From Gordius sp. MW1 (Eukaryota; Nematomorpha; Gordioida; Gordea; Gordiidae), in NCBI GenBank assembly GCA_964036665.1, contig OZ038529.1:19416060-19480059 (forward strand): a stretch of 64,000 nt of DNA. The letters are read 5' to 3'. The notes under the pieces are model-generated. The model saw nothing but the letters and a program-made list of their open reading frames with translations, did no database searches and had not been told where the DNA came from. Position numbers and translations under genes: made by a program. Below are positions 36,201 through 50,000 of this stretch, piece by piece (position 1 is the first letter of the stretch; each line of letters starts with the position of its first letter).

Positions 36201-36563
36201 AAATTGCATAGCTATTTATATAGGTATATTTTAGAAGATTTTTACCCTCATATTCAATATTTTTCAAGGATAGATTATCGGGATTTTTCGATCTATTTAT
36301 ATTTATTCTATTTTATTTAACTTTATTATACTTATCTGAAGATGTTTTTTATGAAAACGAAATATTATAATAATTATAATATTTTTTTAACACCCTGGAA
36401 AAATCCCGATAACCTATCCTTGAAAAATATATAGGTATAGATCAGCTAATATTACATTCCCTTAATTTAATTTAAAAGTTTTTAAGTTTCGGAACTTTTA
36501 ATTTAATTAAAAACGTTGAATACTGCTGTTAAACCGCATATAAATCAATAACAAGTTAGTAAG
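33256..36563. other. Long gene-free stretch
   Basis: About 3.3 kb of AT-rich DNA with no supported gene. A possible MITE scrap starts near 35728 (CATGGGTCAAGTCAGG) and includes an 11-G run, CAACCAGCT and a 10-C run (35741-35770). Near 34215-34320 the words GGCGTCCG and CGGACGCC face each other as a weak inverted pair. At 36165-36225 a short Helentron-like palindromic scrap (TTGCCATGCAATT and AAATTGCATAGC) occurs. Confidence 0.45.
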
Positions 36564-37024
36564 TGTTGTAGTCGCTGACTACATTATGAGTAGAAAGCAC
36601 AGCTGCGCTTGCAAGAGAGTACGGGAAATGTATGCTCTTTGTGGAGAATGTTGTATCATGGCACACTCACACAAAACACCCCCCCCCCCCTCATCTTAGT
36701 TTGCATATTTATTAAAGTCTGTATACGCATAGTCCCTCTCCCCCTCCCCATTGCTCTTACGCTTTTAACTCGGATCTATATCCAGACGCGTAGATATACA
36801 TCACGTGTAGATGTAGATATCCATACGCGCGTTATTATTGGTCAAATTATAATCTTTTGTTCAGAACATAACATATGATGTGGTTTTTTTCTCGTTATAA
36901 CATATAATATTCCTCGCCGATTCTTATTGGGAAAATAAATTATTCTATGAAATAAATTATGAGTAAAGTAATTGTAAGGTAAGAAACAGACATTGTCTTT
37001 ATAATAATAACGTAGGTTATTAGT
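36564..37024 (+). repeat. Left long terminal repeat
   Basis: Matches 38313-38771 almost base for base; the only clear interior difference is the length of a C run near 36677. Its last two bases are GT where the right copy has CA. Confidence 0.8.
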
Positions 37025-38312
37025 GGTTAATGAGTTTGGTATTTTGAAATTTAAATTTAAACGTAAATTTTAGGGTAATATGTGATTTAATGAAATGAGT
37101 TTGGAAGTTTGAAATTTTATAATTAGTACTTAAGTCCCAATAGAATCGCGCGAAGGTAATCATTTTTTATAATGCATGTTTTATTCCTTCAAATTTTTCG
37201 CTTTTGCTTTTTTTTCGCATGGAATTCATTTAATATTTTTTAAATATGATTGACGCGCATGTGACCGTCAATCGCTATCCGTCATTGTCCTTGATTGATC
37301 AGCTGGTATCTGATAGTGCGAAATAGAGCGCCGAGAGTATGTGATTCCGGTGCTGTAGAACGCTATTGCAGTTCTGGAAAATTCTGTCGGTACCTGCTGG
37401 TGGACAAGATGACGCTGTGGTATTTAACGTGTAGAACGAGGTTTCGGATATGCATGAGCGCACGTATACCCAGAAGCGAATTAATTAGTTTTTCGACGTA
37501 ATCGTCGGTACATCTACGGATGTGGCGCCTACGGGTGCGGCGTCTCTGGCGCATTGTAATTAATTCGGAGGCTTAATGCCTGTTATGACCTGTTGGCTTT
37601 ATGCCGTATCACCTTTAATTAGGTTTGATGAGGTCGAGTTTTCTGGGTGGGCAAATTGCCCGTGCGCATGATTGATTAATTTGTTGGAGTTAATTACCTC
37701 GCATGTGCGAAGGGAAGTTAATACCATCGTTGTCAGGTCCAAGGTTACCGTTATGGAGTTCATAGCTCCCAGGTGATTATGGTAGGCGGAGTTGCATTTA
37801 TGCGAGATACGCCTGATGACAGTTTTTTTACACTTAGTGATGTCGCTGGTGCCTATGTCGGCGCCGATAGCTGATATGTGGTATAGCGACGTCACCTATA
37901 ATTTACCGGAGATATCGTACGCTTTGGTCGAGAGGCTAGCGGCTCTTATAGAGGAGCGGCCTGGACGACTTAGAGTGACGACGATGTTTCTGTCTTGCTC
38001 GTATGGGGGAAAATCAAAGAAACAATTGGGGTGAAGTATCTTATCCCGAACCCAACGACGCTCAGATGCTCTGGCCAAAACGCTCTCCCCCTAGCAAGCT
38101 TGAAGGGTATGGTGCGTTTGCGTTTCAAGTTTATGGTCAACTGCGTTTCAATTTTTATGGTCAACGATGAAATCCAATCGAGAAAACCAATTAAAAACCG
38201 AACAAAACGATCCTGGTAACGTTCAATAGAAATCGAGGTCAACAACTCAAATTCGACGACAGGGCTTAGAAGTTAACGATCAGGTCGGTGGAGGTTATCG
38301 TGAAGGGTATGG

Positions 38313-38771
38313 TGTTGTAGTCGCTGACTACATTATGAGTAGAAAGCACAGCTGCGCTTGCAAGAGAGTACGGGAAATGTATGCTCTTTGTGGAGAATGT
38401 TGTATCATGGCACACTCACACAAAACCCCCCCCCCCCTCATCTTAGTTTGCATATTTATTAAAGTCTGTATACGCATAGTCCCTCTCCCCCTCCCCATTG
38501 CTCTTACGCTTTTAACTCGGATCTATATCCAGACGCGTAGATATACATCACGTGTAGATGTAGATATCCATACGCGCGTTATTATTGGTCAAATTATAAT
38601 CTTTTGTTCAGAACATAACATATGATGTGGTTTTTTTCTCGTTATAACATATAATATTCCTCGCCGATTCTTATTGGGAAAATAAATTATTCTATGAAAT
38701 AAATTATGAGTAAAGTAATTGTAAGGTAAGAAACAGACATTGTCTTTATAATAATAACGTAGGTTATTACA
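38313..38771 (+). repeat. Right long terminal repeat
   Basis: Starts TGTTGTAG and ends TTATTACA, next to the target repeat GTAAG (38772-38776). The preceding bases GTGAAGGGTATGG could be a weak polypurine tract. Confidence 0.8.
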
Positions 38772-39010
38772 GTAAGGAACATGTTATAGGCAGCTCGCAT
38801 TTCTCCTTAATTAATGATAGGTTTTATGTCAATCTATCAGATTGTTAAATATTATTAATTCCATTTTAGTATCCTAAATGAACGATTTTATAGCTAAAAC
38901 TATTTTACAAAGAACACATGACTTAAAGATGATAAAACTTTGAATTAATCTTATAGGGATTTTATAACTTTCGTGTAGATCAATATATTTTTAATAAAGG
39001 TGTTACATAT

Positions 39011-40395
39011 TATTAAAAATAATCAATAATATCTAATCTAAGGATAATCATTTATTAAGTAAAGATAAAGATAGTATAATGATATTTTATAGATTAGGAG
39101 AAGTAATAACTAGGGCCGGGGTGGGGACTCTATATATATGAATAACAAAAGAAAGATTAATTAGATAAAAACATATGTTCCTTTTCGCCAACTCGGATTT
39201 GGCTTACAATATTCAATCATATAATCTGTATACAATGATATACCAATATACAACAACACATATACAATATCATATATATATCACATATATAACATCTTTC
39301 CCCTTAAAGAATGAATCACCAATATACAAGATCTTTCCTCTTAAAGAATGAAGGTTCCTCCTGGTTTTGTTCTTCGAGCATTCACTCCAACAACAATGTT
39401 TAACATTCCATAACTTTAAAAGTGGGCTAGCTGTAAGGGTGAGATGGGATGGAAATTATCAGTAGGGAAATCTGTAGGTTTGAGGGTGTGGACTTGGCTA
39501 CGTGGATTCTGGGGATGCTATTTCCAAGAATGGATTAGCTGGGAAGGTAAGATGGGATGGAAATTGTCAGAAGGGGAAATATGGGGGTTTGAGGGTGTGG
39601 ATTTGGACAAGTGGATTTTGGGGAAGCTAGTGGCAGGGTTAATTTCATATGTTGTTTTCTATTTTAAGTTGGGCAAACTCCTATCCTCCCATATCCATAG
39701 ATTAATGAATTAACATCCTGATATGATCTCCCTAGAATAATGAATTTACATCCTGAATTCTTATTATCCTTTAAATTCTCATTGAATTAACATAATTATC
39801 CCCACATCCATAGAATAATGTTTCCTTATCCATCGAATTAACATCATAAGTTCTTATTATCCCTTGAATTCTCTTTGAATTAACATCATAAGTTCATATT
39901 ATTATGAGATAATAATGTTCCTTATTTATCAAATTAACATCATAAGTTCTTATTATCCCTTGAATTCTCCTTGAATTGACATCATAAGTTCATATTATTA
40001 TCTCTTTTCCTCCTTAGAATTAAGCATTGAATTTTGAATTTCTTCTTCACTCTTTTTGTCCAATTACCTTGGTTTAATTGAGGCTTGAGTTCTTCTTTCA
40101 CTATCACCATTTATTAAAAATAATCAATAATATCTAATCTAAGGATAATCATTTATTAAGTAAAGATAAAGATAGTATAATGATATTTTATAGATTAGGA
40201 GAAGTAATAACTAGGGCCGGGGTGGGGACTCTATATATATGAATAACAAAAGAAAGATTAATTAGATAAAAACATATGTTCCTTTTCGCCAACTCGGATT
40301 TGGCTTACAATATTCAATCATATAATCTGTATACAATGATATACCAATATACAACAACACATATACAATATCATATATATATCACATATATAACA
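39011..40395 (-). mobile_element. TRIM-type miniature LTR retrotransposon
   Basis: Two 284-bp direct repeats (39011-39294 and 40112-40395) look identical by eye and are flanked by CATAT (39006-39010 and 40396-40400), a 5-bp target duplication. Read on the minus strand, each repeat starts TGTTATATATGTG, and the base before the 3' repeat follows AAGGGGAAAGA, a good polypurine tract. TGGTGATAG lies two bases inside the 5' repeat as a possible primer-binding site. The repeats end ATTTTTAATA rather than CA. The 817-bp interior has no gag or pol, only tandem repeats at 39420-39640 and 39720-40010. Identical repeats suggest a recent insertion. Confidence 0.82.
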
Positions 40396-43300
40396 CATAT
40401 CAGCTTGACTTTAATGTTTTTAGCTCGAACCCGATTCGACCCCAAAAAATAAAATGTGTCCCGACTTGACACAAGTAGAAAAAATGCAGTGTAATAAATT
40501 TAATCGATTTATAAAATTATCAACCTTAACAAACTAATCAATGTTGCAAATTTCGGGTCTATCCAAAATTTTGGGTCGCAAATTAGCTCTTCCCTCTCAT
40601 AATTCGTCCATTTATTGAAATTAACCTCTAGCTTGTTAATAAGAATACAGGAATGGCTATGAAATTACGAGATAGGAGCATTAAAATTGGATATTTTCAA
40701 CCATAACTTTTCATTTTCTCACTCAATATTACATTGTATCCAACCAAAATAGAAAAAATATCTTACCCTAGCGCACTTTTTGATTAAAACATATTTTAGC
40801 CCTAAGTGCAATAAATAGCTTATAAAAAGAACAGTCAAAGTCATGGGCGTAGCCAGGTAGGGGGGCGGCTGCCCCCACCCTAAACAAAAAAAATTTCAAT
40901 GCAAAAACTTTGAAAAATTAAAAAAAATGTTTTGCCCCCCTCTAATTAAACTTTTTAACGTTTTGCCTCCCCCCCCCAATCCAAAACCTGGCTACGCCCA
41001 TGGTCAAAGTTCATATTAAATACGAATGAATCATATCCATAGTTCAATTTTAAATACCTATTAAGTTTGGTAAATTTCAATTTGGTTTTAAATCATAGCT
41101 TCCCAACCTGAACCGACACTTTTTCACTCCGATCCAAAAACCCCAAAGCATTTCAAAATTTTCAATTCGAGCGGTCGGGTTTCACTTCACCCATGCAGGC
41201 TTATAAGTATAACAATTATTTATTAGAAAAAATTTCAGCTCTTTAAACTAATTTCATATTTAATTTAACCTAAAATTTTTATCCATAGTACAAAAGTTTT
41301 TTGGGACAACATTTTGCATTATATTACCTATCAATTTATCAGAAAGGAATTTTAAATTATAGCAACTCATTTGCATCCTAAGCAAAGTTAGCACGAAAAT
41401 TAAATTTAATATTCCACATTTAATATAAGCGCGTACAAAGTGGTAAATGAGGAGGGAAATCGATAAAAAATAGATGATGAAAATATTTCTATAATTCGAT
41501 ACATTCTTAATTTCCATACATAAAAGCTGCGTAAGAAGTCATTTATTAAAACATTTATGTTATAAATTATGGCACTGAGTTATTACTTAAAGATTGCATT
41601 GCGGAGAGAATACCAAATGTACAGGATTGAAGTTACTTTTGAAATTGACCATTATATGGCAAAAAATTAATAGTTTCCTGCCCACATAGTTTAGGTTCCG
41701 CAAAACAAACGTTAATAGAATACTAATATTAGAACCGGACAAAAACAATTTACCATAACTGCTGTTTTACCTTTGTGTAAAATAAAGTCATATCAATAAA
41801 TGTGTTGTATTACGATTTTTGAAACCAACAAAACAAACCACACAAAATTTTTAATTTAATTGTTTTTAGGGTTCGTACTTTTGTCAAAGTTTGATTAGAA
41901 AGATGGTCAAGATAAATTATAATTTTAGTTATTAGAAAAAACTATGATTTAACACTCTGGATCTGAATAAAACTCGTAGTATGTTATTATAATTAATGAC
42001 GTATTTTAATATATTAATTTTGCATCTCAAATGTGTATAAAAAAATTAGCTGCTTATATAATTTCTAAGCGATTTAACTTACAACAAATGGCCATTTAGA
42101 CAATCACTTTAAACTTTTGATAATAATCATATTGCAATCGTAGACTAGATAAGATTGGCTCCATGATAACACAGTATAATGTCATTAATAATTATGTTTA
42201 AAAACTAATAATGCCTGAGACCCATTTCTGATCATTTGTACTCAAAAATTGCTAGTAGTAATAATAATAAATTCTGGTTTTGGTGGGTTAATTTAATGAT
42301 TGCGGTATAAATTATTCAAAAATATATTTACAGTATTCCTCCTGGGTATTAAACTTTATGTCTCAAAGTCAATGACCAAACTAGGACGAGACGTCGAGGG
42401 ACAATGGTCAATGGTTATATCAAAACCATCTCATATCTCACAGATATGATATGTGGCAGGCAGCACCGTTAGTTTTATTGGTTAAAATGCATCTGCAAGG
42501 CACACAAATCGTGCGAAAGCGTCGATTTAAGGCGTCGTTGTCATTTTAAACCAAATCGATAAATGGGAATTTTCGGAAAATTTAAACAGACTCACTGATC
42601 CTGATTTCAAATGATGCATATAGTACTAATAATTTTGGCATGAGCTAAGATTTTAAATTGAAAAATTGTGATTAGGCTCATATTTTAAATAAATTGGTCA
42701 TGAAGAACCCGAGTTAAGAATTTAATTAAAAAGTGTGAATAGGCTCATATTTTAAATGTTTTGGTCAATGGTGACATAAACAAAGCACTGGAAATGAACT
42801 TGAGCCTACCTAATCATTTAACAATTTTCAAGCTTGTTTTTATACCTAAATACAGATCTTTGTAAGGTAGACACTAATCAGTTTAGCTTTAGCCCTTGGT
42901 ACACCATATTACAATAAGTTCCTTTGTTAAAATTGAAATCTCTGAATTTTTCATAATAGGTTTATTATTAATTACTTTGCACCATTTATAAGCTGGATTG
43001 ATGTATCCTTAATTAAATTAAGCATGGATTAGAGCAAAATAGGCCACATCAATCATGGGAGATGATACAAGTTGAGATCCAAAATAAAAGGTTGCATTGC
43101 ACGTCGAATAAATAGAAAAATCAATAAATATTTCGCCTTCCCTTACCTCTAAATATCACACTACACTGTAAGCCATACTCGGTAATAAGAAAAAACGTGA
43201 CCTACACAAACACATTATGATATAGTATACAAAGTTATTTCTTCAGTTGTTTTCGAGATTTATTAATTCATTTTTTATTCTCAAATTGTCTCTTACAAAT

Positions 43301-44081
43301 TTGTTACATTTCGCGTAATAAATAAGACAATGTTTCGTTTTACCTTGGTTGTCACGCGTTAAAGGCTTTGACATCTCATTAAAATTTGCCAATACCATGT
43401 TTTTATTTCCAATTTACAGTTTCAGAATTGCGCTAGCTTCAGTGTTTAAACTTATTACCATGTATATATACTAATTTTTAGCTCTAATGGGTTATAAGAA
43501 TGCAGGGAAAGATGGCATCCTAAATTGCATGCCAAAAATGTCCTTTATAATGTAGCCCGACCCTACGCGTTACTTATCCGATATCTCATTATATTTAAGG
43601 GCCTACTCTCCACTTTCAGGGTCTCTCTCTCACATCGCTTCCTGCTAAAATTAGTATCGGCTACACTATAATTTAGATAGTTTGTTTGAGCGTAGGCTGG
43701 CGAAAGGGGCGAGAGATAAAGGTTCTTTAGCAGCCATATTTTCCAATTTCCTATCGATTTTTTGCTTCCCATATTATTAAATCCTTAGCAAATTTGGCCT
43801 CTTCCTACAAAAAACATCATCCCCTCCCCCATACCTAAACACTATGCCATAGCCAACTTGATGGAATAATGAAATTATTATCAGTGTTCTCGCGGACCCC
43901 GATAATAATTTACACCGCATCCGATAATATTTCGGGGGTAAAAATATAGTATCCCGTTTGTTATACAGAGTTAATCATTTTTTTATCTTCTCTTCCCTGT
44001 TCTTTTTTTGACAAATAGCTCGTCGCTATTGGTACGCGAATAAAATTTTGAGTATCGCTAAATTGTGGAGCCTATAAAGTT
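40396..44081. other. Gene-free stretch upstream of the RIIa/IQ gene
   Basis: No supported exon. It contains one MITE (listed separately) and two hAT-like scraps with CCCGA words near 40425-40460 and 41100-41205, the second ending CCCATGCAGGCTTATA. The last few hundred bases before 44082 should include the promoter and leader of the RIIa/IQ gene. Short minus-strand open frames at 41260-41517 and 43563-43772 lack recognisable domains. Confidence 0.4.
40842..41002. mobile_element. MITE, CATGGGCGTAGCC family, intact
   Basis: Inverted ends CATGGGCGTAGCCAGG / CCTGGCTACGCCCATG are flanked by a perfect 8-bp duplication GTCAAAGT (40834-40841 and 41003-41010). It is the best-preserved copy in the window and sets the family definition: about 160 bp, no coding, 8-bp target duplication as in hAT elements. 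Confidence 0.92.
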
Positions 44082-47000
44082 ATGAGCGGACAAACACTAG
44101 ATTTGCAATCTTCTATCAATCGGAGTAGTGGTAATGGGGAAGGTAAAAAGGGGACCCGTAAAATGAAGATAAACGTTCCACCGGCCTTGCCGACCCTACT
44201 TGAACAAATAGCTAAAGCCATACTAATTCACCAACCGGCAGATGTCTTTCTGTTTGCTCGAGATTATTTGGACGCTTTAATTGCTGATAGATTGAGAGGT
44301 GACGCTGATCAAGATTTTTCCAGTCCTCAACAATCACTCCCAGGTATGCACAAATCACAGTTATAATATTAATGCATTATCGTTACTCACTATATTATTA
44401 TTATAATGGATGGCATTACTTTTAAAAGGTTATGTTAATAAAACAGTGAACAAAATTATTTAACCAGCAATTTTCTGCTAGTTTTGATAGCAAAATAGAA
44501 AAAATGGTTATTTTTTATTATCAATTTGAAACAAAGTATACTACCATAGGGAATTGAACTTAATTTTGGGGTATGATTTGGTTATTTTCTTCTAAATAAC
44601 ATTTTGCATTTGTAATATTAGACTACGGCCTTAAAAGAAAAAAAATTGAACTTATATATTTAAAAATCGTATTTTATTATATTTTAACCAAAATATCATA
44701 AATATTTATTTTAAATGTTTTTACATTCATGTATTAGGAGTAGAGTTGTTATAGTTAATTTTCCAAAGGAATTGGTTAGGTCACAGTTACTTTAAAAAAT
44801 ATGTAACTAATTACGGTTATAGGTACTTTTTAAGGCTTGTCTAATATCGAATTTTGCTGCGCAGCAAAAATCGTCGTACGGGTTATAACATAGCCGTGTC
44901 TTAACTTCAAATTCACAGCAGATTTACATTTAAGACGCATAACATAACAGCGATTTTGTAAGATGCAAAATTTTCCTTAAGCTTAAATGTTGTATTTTAA
45001 AGTTTTGAGGTATTAGCAAAGTTTGGATTTAATCAGAGTTGAAATAAACAAAAAAACATTTTTAACTATCAAAAAACGAAAATTTTAATAATTACAACCT
45101 AGTTTGAAACATGGAATTGAATTAAATATTTAAACAAAGATAAATTCGCGCGATTTGAATCTGAATCCGATAAGACAAGAAGCCCTTAAAGTAACTGAAT
45201 GAAGTTCCACTTACTTACCTTCAGGAACTAGTTACATTTAAGGTTGCTTAGTTAAATTGTTAGAACGATTATATGGTAAATCCATTTCAACAAGACATTG
45301 CCAATCTAATAACCTAATGAGCTTTTCACTGAATCTAGACTAAAAAGGCGCTCGACGGAGGCGTGGATGTTGGTGGTATATATAATTTAATAGTTGTTTC
45401 AATTTTGTAAAACTATTATAAATGCTTAAGGAACTTTTATTATTATTTAAATATTAAAAATGGAAGAGAACGGGGATAGAATAGATAGCAATGCAAACAT
45501 GGTCATATTTTACCTATTACAAATATAATATGGGTCTTTGATAACCTGCCTTATGCACCCATAAAAACGGATTCTACGATGGGAAAAGTCATTTAATAGC
45601 ATTTTTATGTATAATAATAATATTAATCTATTTCTCCTCCTAATAACACTAAGTTAAAATATCAAACGAAGTTTCTGTTTCTTAAATTTGTCTTATTGAG
45701 GTATCTTTTAACCTTTTATTAATGGACCGACCATTAAAAAACCCTCAGGGAAATTAATACCATTAACAAATTTACCTTGAAATTTTTAAATTATATACTT
45801 ATTCTTTCCTTTACTTGCAATTTTATTCGCGATAAATAAAAATATTGCAATATCTCAGTATCCCCGCTACAAAAGCAGCAAATAAAAAAATTACAATTGC
45901 AGGTAGTCTCTTATAAGAAAGGATCCTAAGTTTGAGGTTGGAATTTATTGATTACATAATTTTTATTAACATTTGTAACGCATACTTATTGTTTAAACAT
46001 TTCAGTAATAGTAGTATAATATAGAAAAAGTAAAATTATTTTTTTTTTAAACAGGCTCGGGCCGACACGGGCTTTGTATAAATGTAGCGGACCGGGCCTC
46101 AGGCGATCATTGATTTTTTTGGCGGCTCGGGCTTTAAAATATTTGTAACAGGCGGTTCGATTGACCTAAACACGCCCGTTGCCGGTCCTATGGTACAGCC
46201 ATAGACTGCTCATGCCATATGTTTTATATGGTGAAATCTGTAACAATAAATCCACCATATTGAATTTAACATTCTCCCACGTCTTTTTGCAGCGTCCCCC
46301 ATTATTTAATCAGAAAAAGTGAATCTAACTTTCTCATTAGTTCATAGATTAAAAAGAATATGATAAAAAGATTATTTAATAAGCTGCTGCTTTCACTAAA
46401 TTTCTATAACATCTTTTTATTTTTATAAATTTTGTAAATGATATATATGTTAAAAGTTTTTAATGTTTAACTAGTTCAATATTTTTTTAATTACGTTTTA
46501 AAAACATTTTAATTAACCAAAATCACTAATAACATTTCCTTATTTGTGCACATTTAAAAATGGCGGAAAAACGGTAACACTTATTTAACGTTGATGAGTA
46601 GTCCATCTAGGCTATGGGTACACCCATTCGCACCTCAGGGACGTTTCTAACAACGCTTTTGTTGTTTTAATGATAATTTGACGAGTCTAATTATTTTTAT
46701 TAAGAAGCAGGTTTTTATTTTATGATATAACTAACATAAACTAGCCCCTTTTAAGTGATTTTAAAAAATTAAATATTAAACACTGCCATTATATTAACCA
46801 CTAATTCAAACTTTTACAATATTTAATGATTTAATAACTCACTCGCTAATTTAAATTAAGCAAATACTTATACGTTTCAATATTTAGCTTTGCACTCCTA
46901 TTCAATTTTGCAGCAGATGAGTTTCTTAAAGTTGATATAGAAAAACAAGCCTTTACATATGCAGATATAGGTGTTCTATAGTCCTGACTCACAGTTCCTA

Positions 47001-50000
47001 TAATTACATAAATTATTCATGTTAAAACACACTAAAGCCAACATATATATTAATAATGAATTCTCATAGTAATGAAAATTATAAATTAATTAGTTTTAAA
47101 TATTTGATGGTATAATAAAAAGCACCCGAAGTGATGTTCGCTCATTCCCCTTTATAACATAGTTTCGATATTTCGACCTAGTTGTTACATTATTAAATTT
47201 ACTTTATATTTAAGGGTAGACATGTAATATAAAAAAATAAAAAGTAGAATTTCTCTTTGTCCTTTAGATATTGATTTAAAAGTAAAGGTACGTTAATATA
47301 TTTGTTAAGTTTAATGAGACGTTTGGTGAAAACACTTTGAATATAAACAAAATGTTTTGTACCTCATTAATTTTTTATGTAGTGCTTTATCCAATGTAAG
47401 ATTTAAATATTCCTAATACAAGCATAACATTTTAATCAATTTTTGCAGACAAATACGGATGGCAAGGAAAGTCAATGGGTGATGGTTATGGCGGTAATAA
47501 AACGGAAGAAATTGCTTCACCTATGATAAGGAGTGTTGGGGTAATTACTTTTAAGCAGTACCTATGAGATGTGAGCAGATGTTTAGGCTTTACCCGTCCC
47601 CTATTAATTTCTCTAATGACCATCTGTCCACTTTATATTATCATTATTAAGCGCTTTACATATCCCATCTTTTATATTTTAGTTATTTTGAAATAGGCAT
47701 ATTATAATTTTACAAAAACTATATCCTATCAGTAATAAATATTCTGCAGGTCTTCATTCAGTCCTTAAAAATTTTTTCATTGTCTATATCTAGTAAAATT
47801 GGGTAACTTTTTGATTTCTAACGTAAAATAAGGTTATAGGTGATAAAGAAGCGATCAAAGATAATAGGATGTCGGCGTCTCAAAGGGGAAAGGGCGATAG
47901 CTTAGATTCTGGCCTAAGTCGATCCAATGATTTTTATGGGACACGTTCTGGCGAAGAGATTTATCTACCCGGTCAAACAATAGGTGACAAATCTCTGATA
48001 TATCACAGCTCAAGTCCGCTTCTTGAAAATAAGGCGGATGAAGAACAGACAGAGAAAAAAATTGGTAGGTAATGTTAATAATTTACAGGCTACATAAAAA
48101 AGTATCCCAAACTTGCATTTGCAATTTTAACTATTAAAATTTCTTTAAAAATTGTCACAAATTAAATTTGTGTGTCTCATAGTTATTTCCTAAGATAATA
48201 AAGATCCTGGATTTAACTAAAAACAATAATATTTTGCTTAATTATTTTTAAAATAATTAATCACTTCTGCTTAAAAATTATGAAAAATTCATACTAAATG
48301 GTGCCTAAACAAATACCCACTATGCCACCACGCTCCAGATTAAAGTAATGTAAATAATAAACCATAATTAGAGCTTGCAGGTTCAATACCGCCTCTGGCA
48401 CTTATTTCAAAGATTAAAAATATCTCACATCGGCAACACGGCTGTCAGGCCTGGCTGGTGGAACAAAGACGGGTAACGCCTGGTCAAATTGAAAAGCAAG
48501 TTTTACAAATAATGGTCAGGCAACAGAAGTGAAGAAAGATTGGCATATGTGAAGGCTAAAAATGAGGCAAAGCGATGTGTGGCCAATGTTGAAACGAATG
48601 TCTAAGAGGATTTGAACGCCAAGTTAACTAGTAAAGAAGGGGAAAGAATGATCTACAAAATCGCAAAGACCAGGGCAAGGAACTCAAAGGATCTTAAAAA
48701 CCATAAAAAACAAGGATGGCATCACTCTAACTCTATACCATCATATCATAGATCGTTGGGAAGAATACTATAAAGAAATTAACATTGAAAATGGGTTTTC
48801 GGACTACTGCGAAAACAAGGACTATGAATATGACCCAGAGTTAGAAGTGACATAAGAAGATGTTGACCAGGTGCTTAACAAGATAACAATGAGTAGAGCG
48901 GTGGAACCTCATAATATACCTATTAAATGTACTACTTGCAAAGTTGTTTAATAAAATACTTGAAACTGGTATGATGCCTAATGAGTGGAGGGAAAGCTAT
49001 GTTGTACCAATCTATAAAATGAAGGAAGATGTACAAGAATGCAATAACTATCGGGGTTTAAACTTAACGAGTCACGTAATGAAGGTGTGGGAAAAGGTTA
49101 TAGAAGCTAGACTTCTAAAAATAATCTCAATAGATGAATGACAATTTGGGTTCATGCTTGGAAAGTCAACTTCAGATGCAATACAAGGTCTCAGGAGACT
49201 TATAGAATTACATAAGAAGAAACAAAAGGATCTTCATATGTGTTTCATCGATCTTGAGAAAACTTTCGATAAAGTGCCAAGGCAGTTGATATGGGATAGC
49301 CTAAGTTCCAATGGTGTACCCGAAACTTATATAATGTTAATAAAAGATATATATAAAAACGCAAAAACTAAAGTACGGACATCCAATGGTACATCGAAGG
49401 GATTCAGTCTAAATGTCGGTGTGCATCAATCGGCACTAAATCCATTGCTCTTCATAACTATACTGAATTCAATAAATAAAGACCTGAAACGCGATTCACC
49501 TTGGGCAATGTTCTTTGCGGATGATATAGTGCTGTGCGCAGGTTCATATGGGGAATCAGCAGAGCCAATTAAAAGTGTGGATGGATCAAATCGATAGCAA
49601 AGGCCTTAAAGTCAACCGAGATAAAACTGAATATGTATGCATGGAGTTGGGAAGTGAATACCAAGAAACACACCTGCAAATCGATGACTTGCGTTTAAGC
49701 AGTAGGAAGAATTTCAAATATCTTGGTTCTAGCCTACAATGTGATGGGGGTGTGGAAAACGAAAGGCAAGAAAAGAATAAACGCAGGCTAGCTGAAATTC
49801 AGGGAGTTGAGTGGTGTACTATGTGACAAACACATACCGCTCAAATTGAAAGGTCGATTACATAACACCGTTTGTACCCACGGTATTGTATGGAGCGGAA
49901 ACCTGGGCAATTAAGGCAGAAGAAGATCAAAAATTGGCTACAGATGCGATTGTTAAGATGGATCTTGGGAATAAGCAAAAGGACCATATAAGGAATCAAG

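Larger units (their letters stand above)
36564..38771 (+). mobile_element. LTR element without recognisable coding region
   Basis: Two near-identical direct repeats of about 460 bp (36564-37024 and 38313-38771) start TGTTGTAGTCGCTGACTACA. The right copy ends TTATTACA and is followed by GTAAG, which also precedes the left copy (36559-36563), so a 5-bp duplication flanks the element. About 1290 bp lie between the repeats. They are more GC-rich than the surroundings and show no gag, protease, reverse transcriptase or integrase. The left repeat ends TTATTAGT, not TTATTACA. The size and lack of genes fit a TRIM/LARD-type non-autonomous element. The orientation is uncertain; a TGG-starting site just inside the left repeat favours plus. 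Confidence 0.72.

Noticed and set aside
37295-38245. Overlapping 60-98-codon frames on both strands inside the LTR element
   Set aside because: None contains gag, protease, polymerase or integrase motifs, and they overlap in opposite directions.
48370-48405. GGTTCAATACC near 48381 and GGGTTCAAGCC near 10173, resembling a tRNA B box
   Set aside because: No matching A box, acceptor stem or anticodon arm could be drawn around either, so they do not support a tRNA gene or a tRNA-derived SINE.
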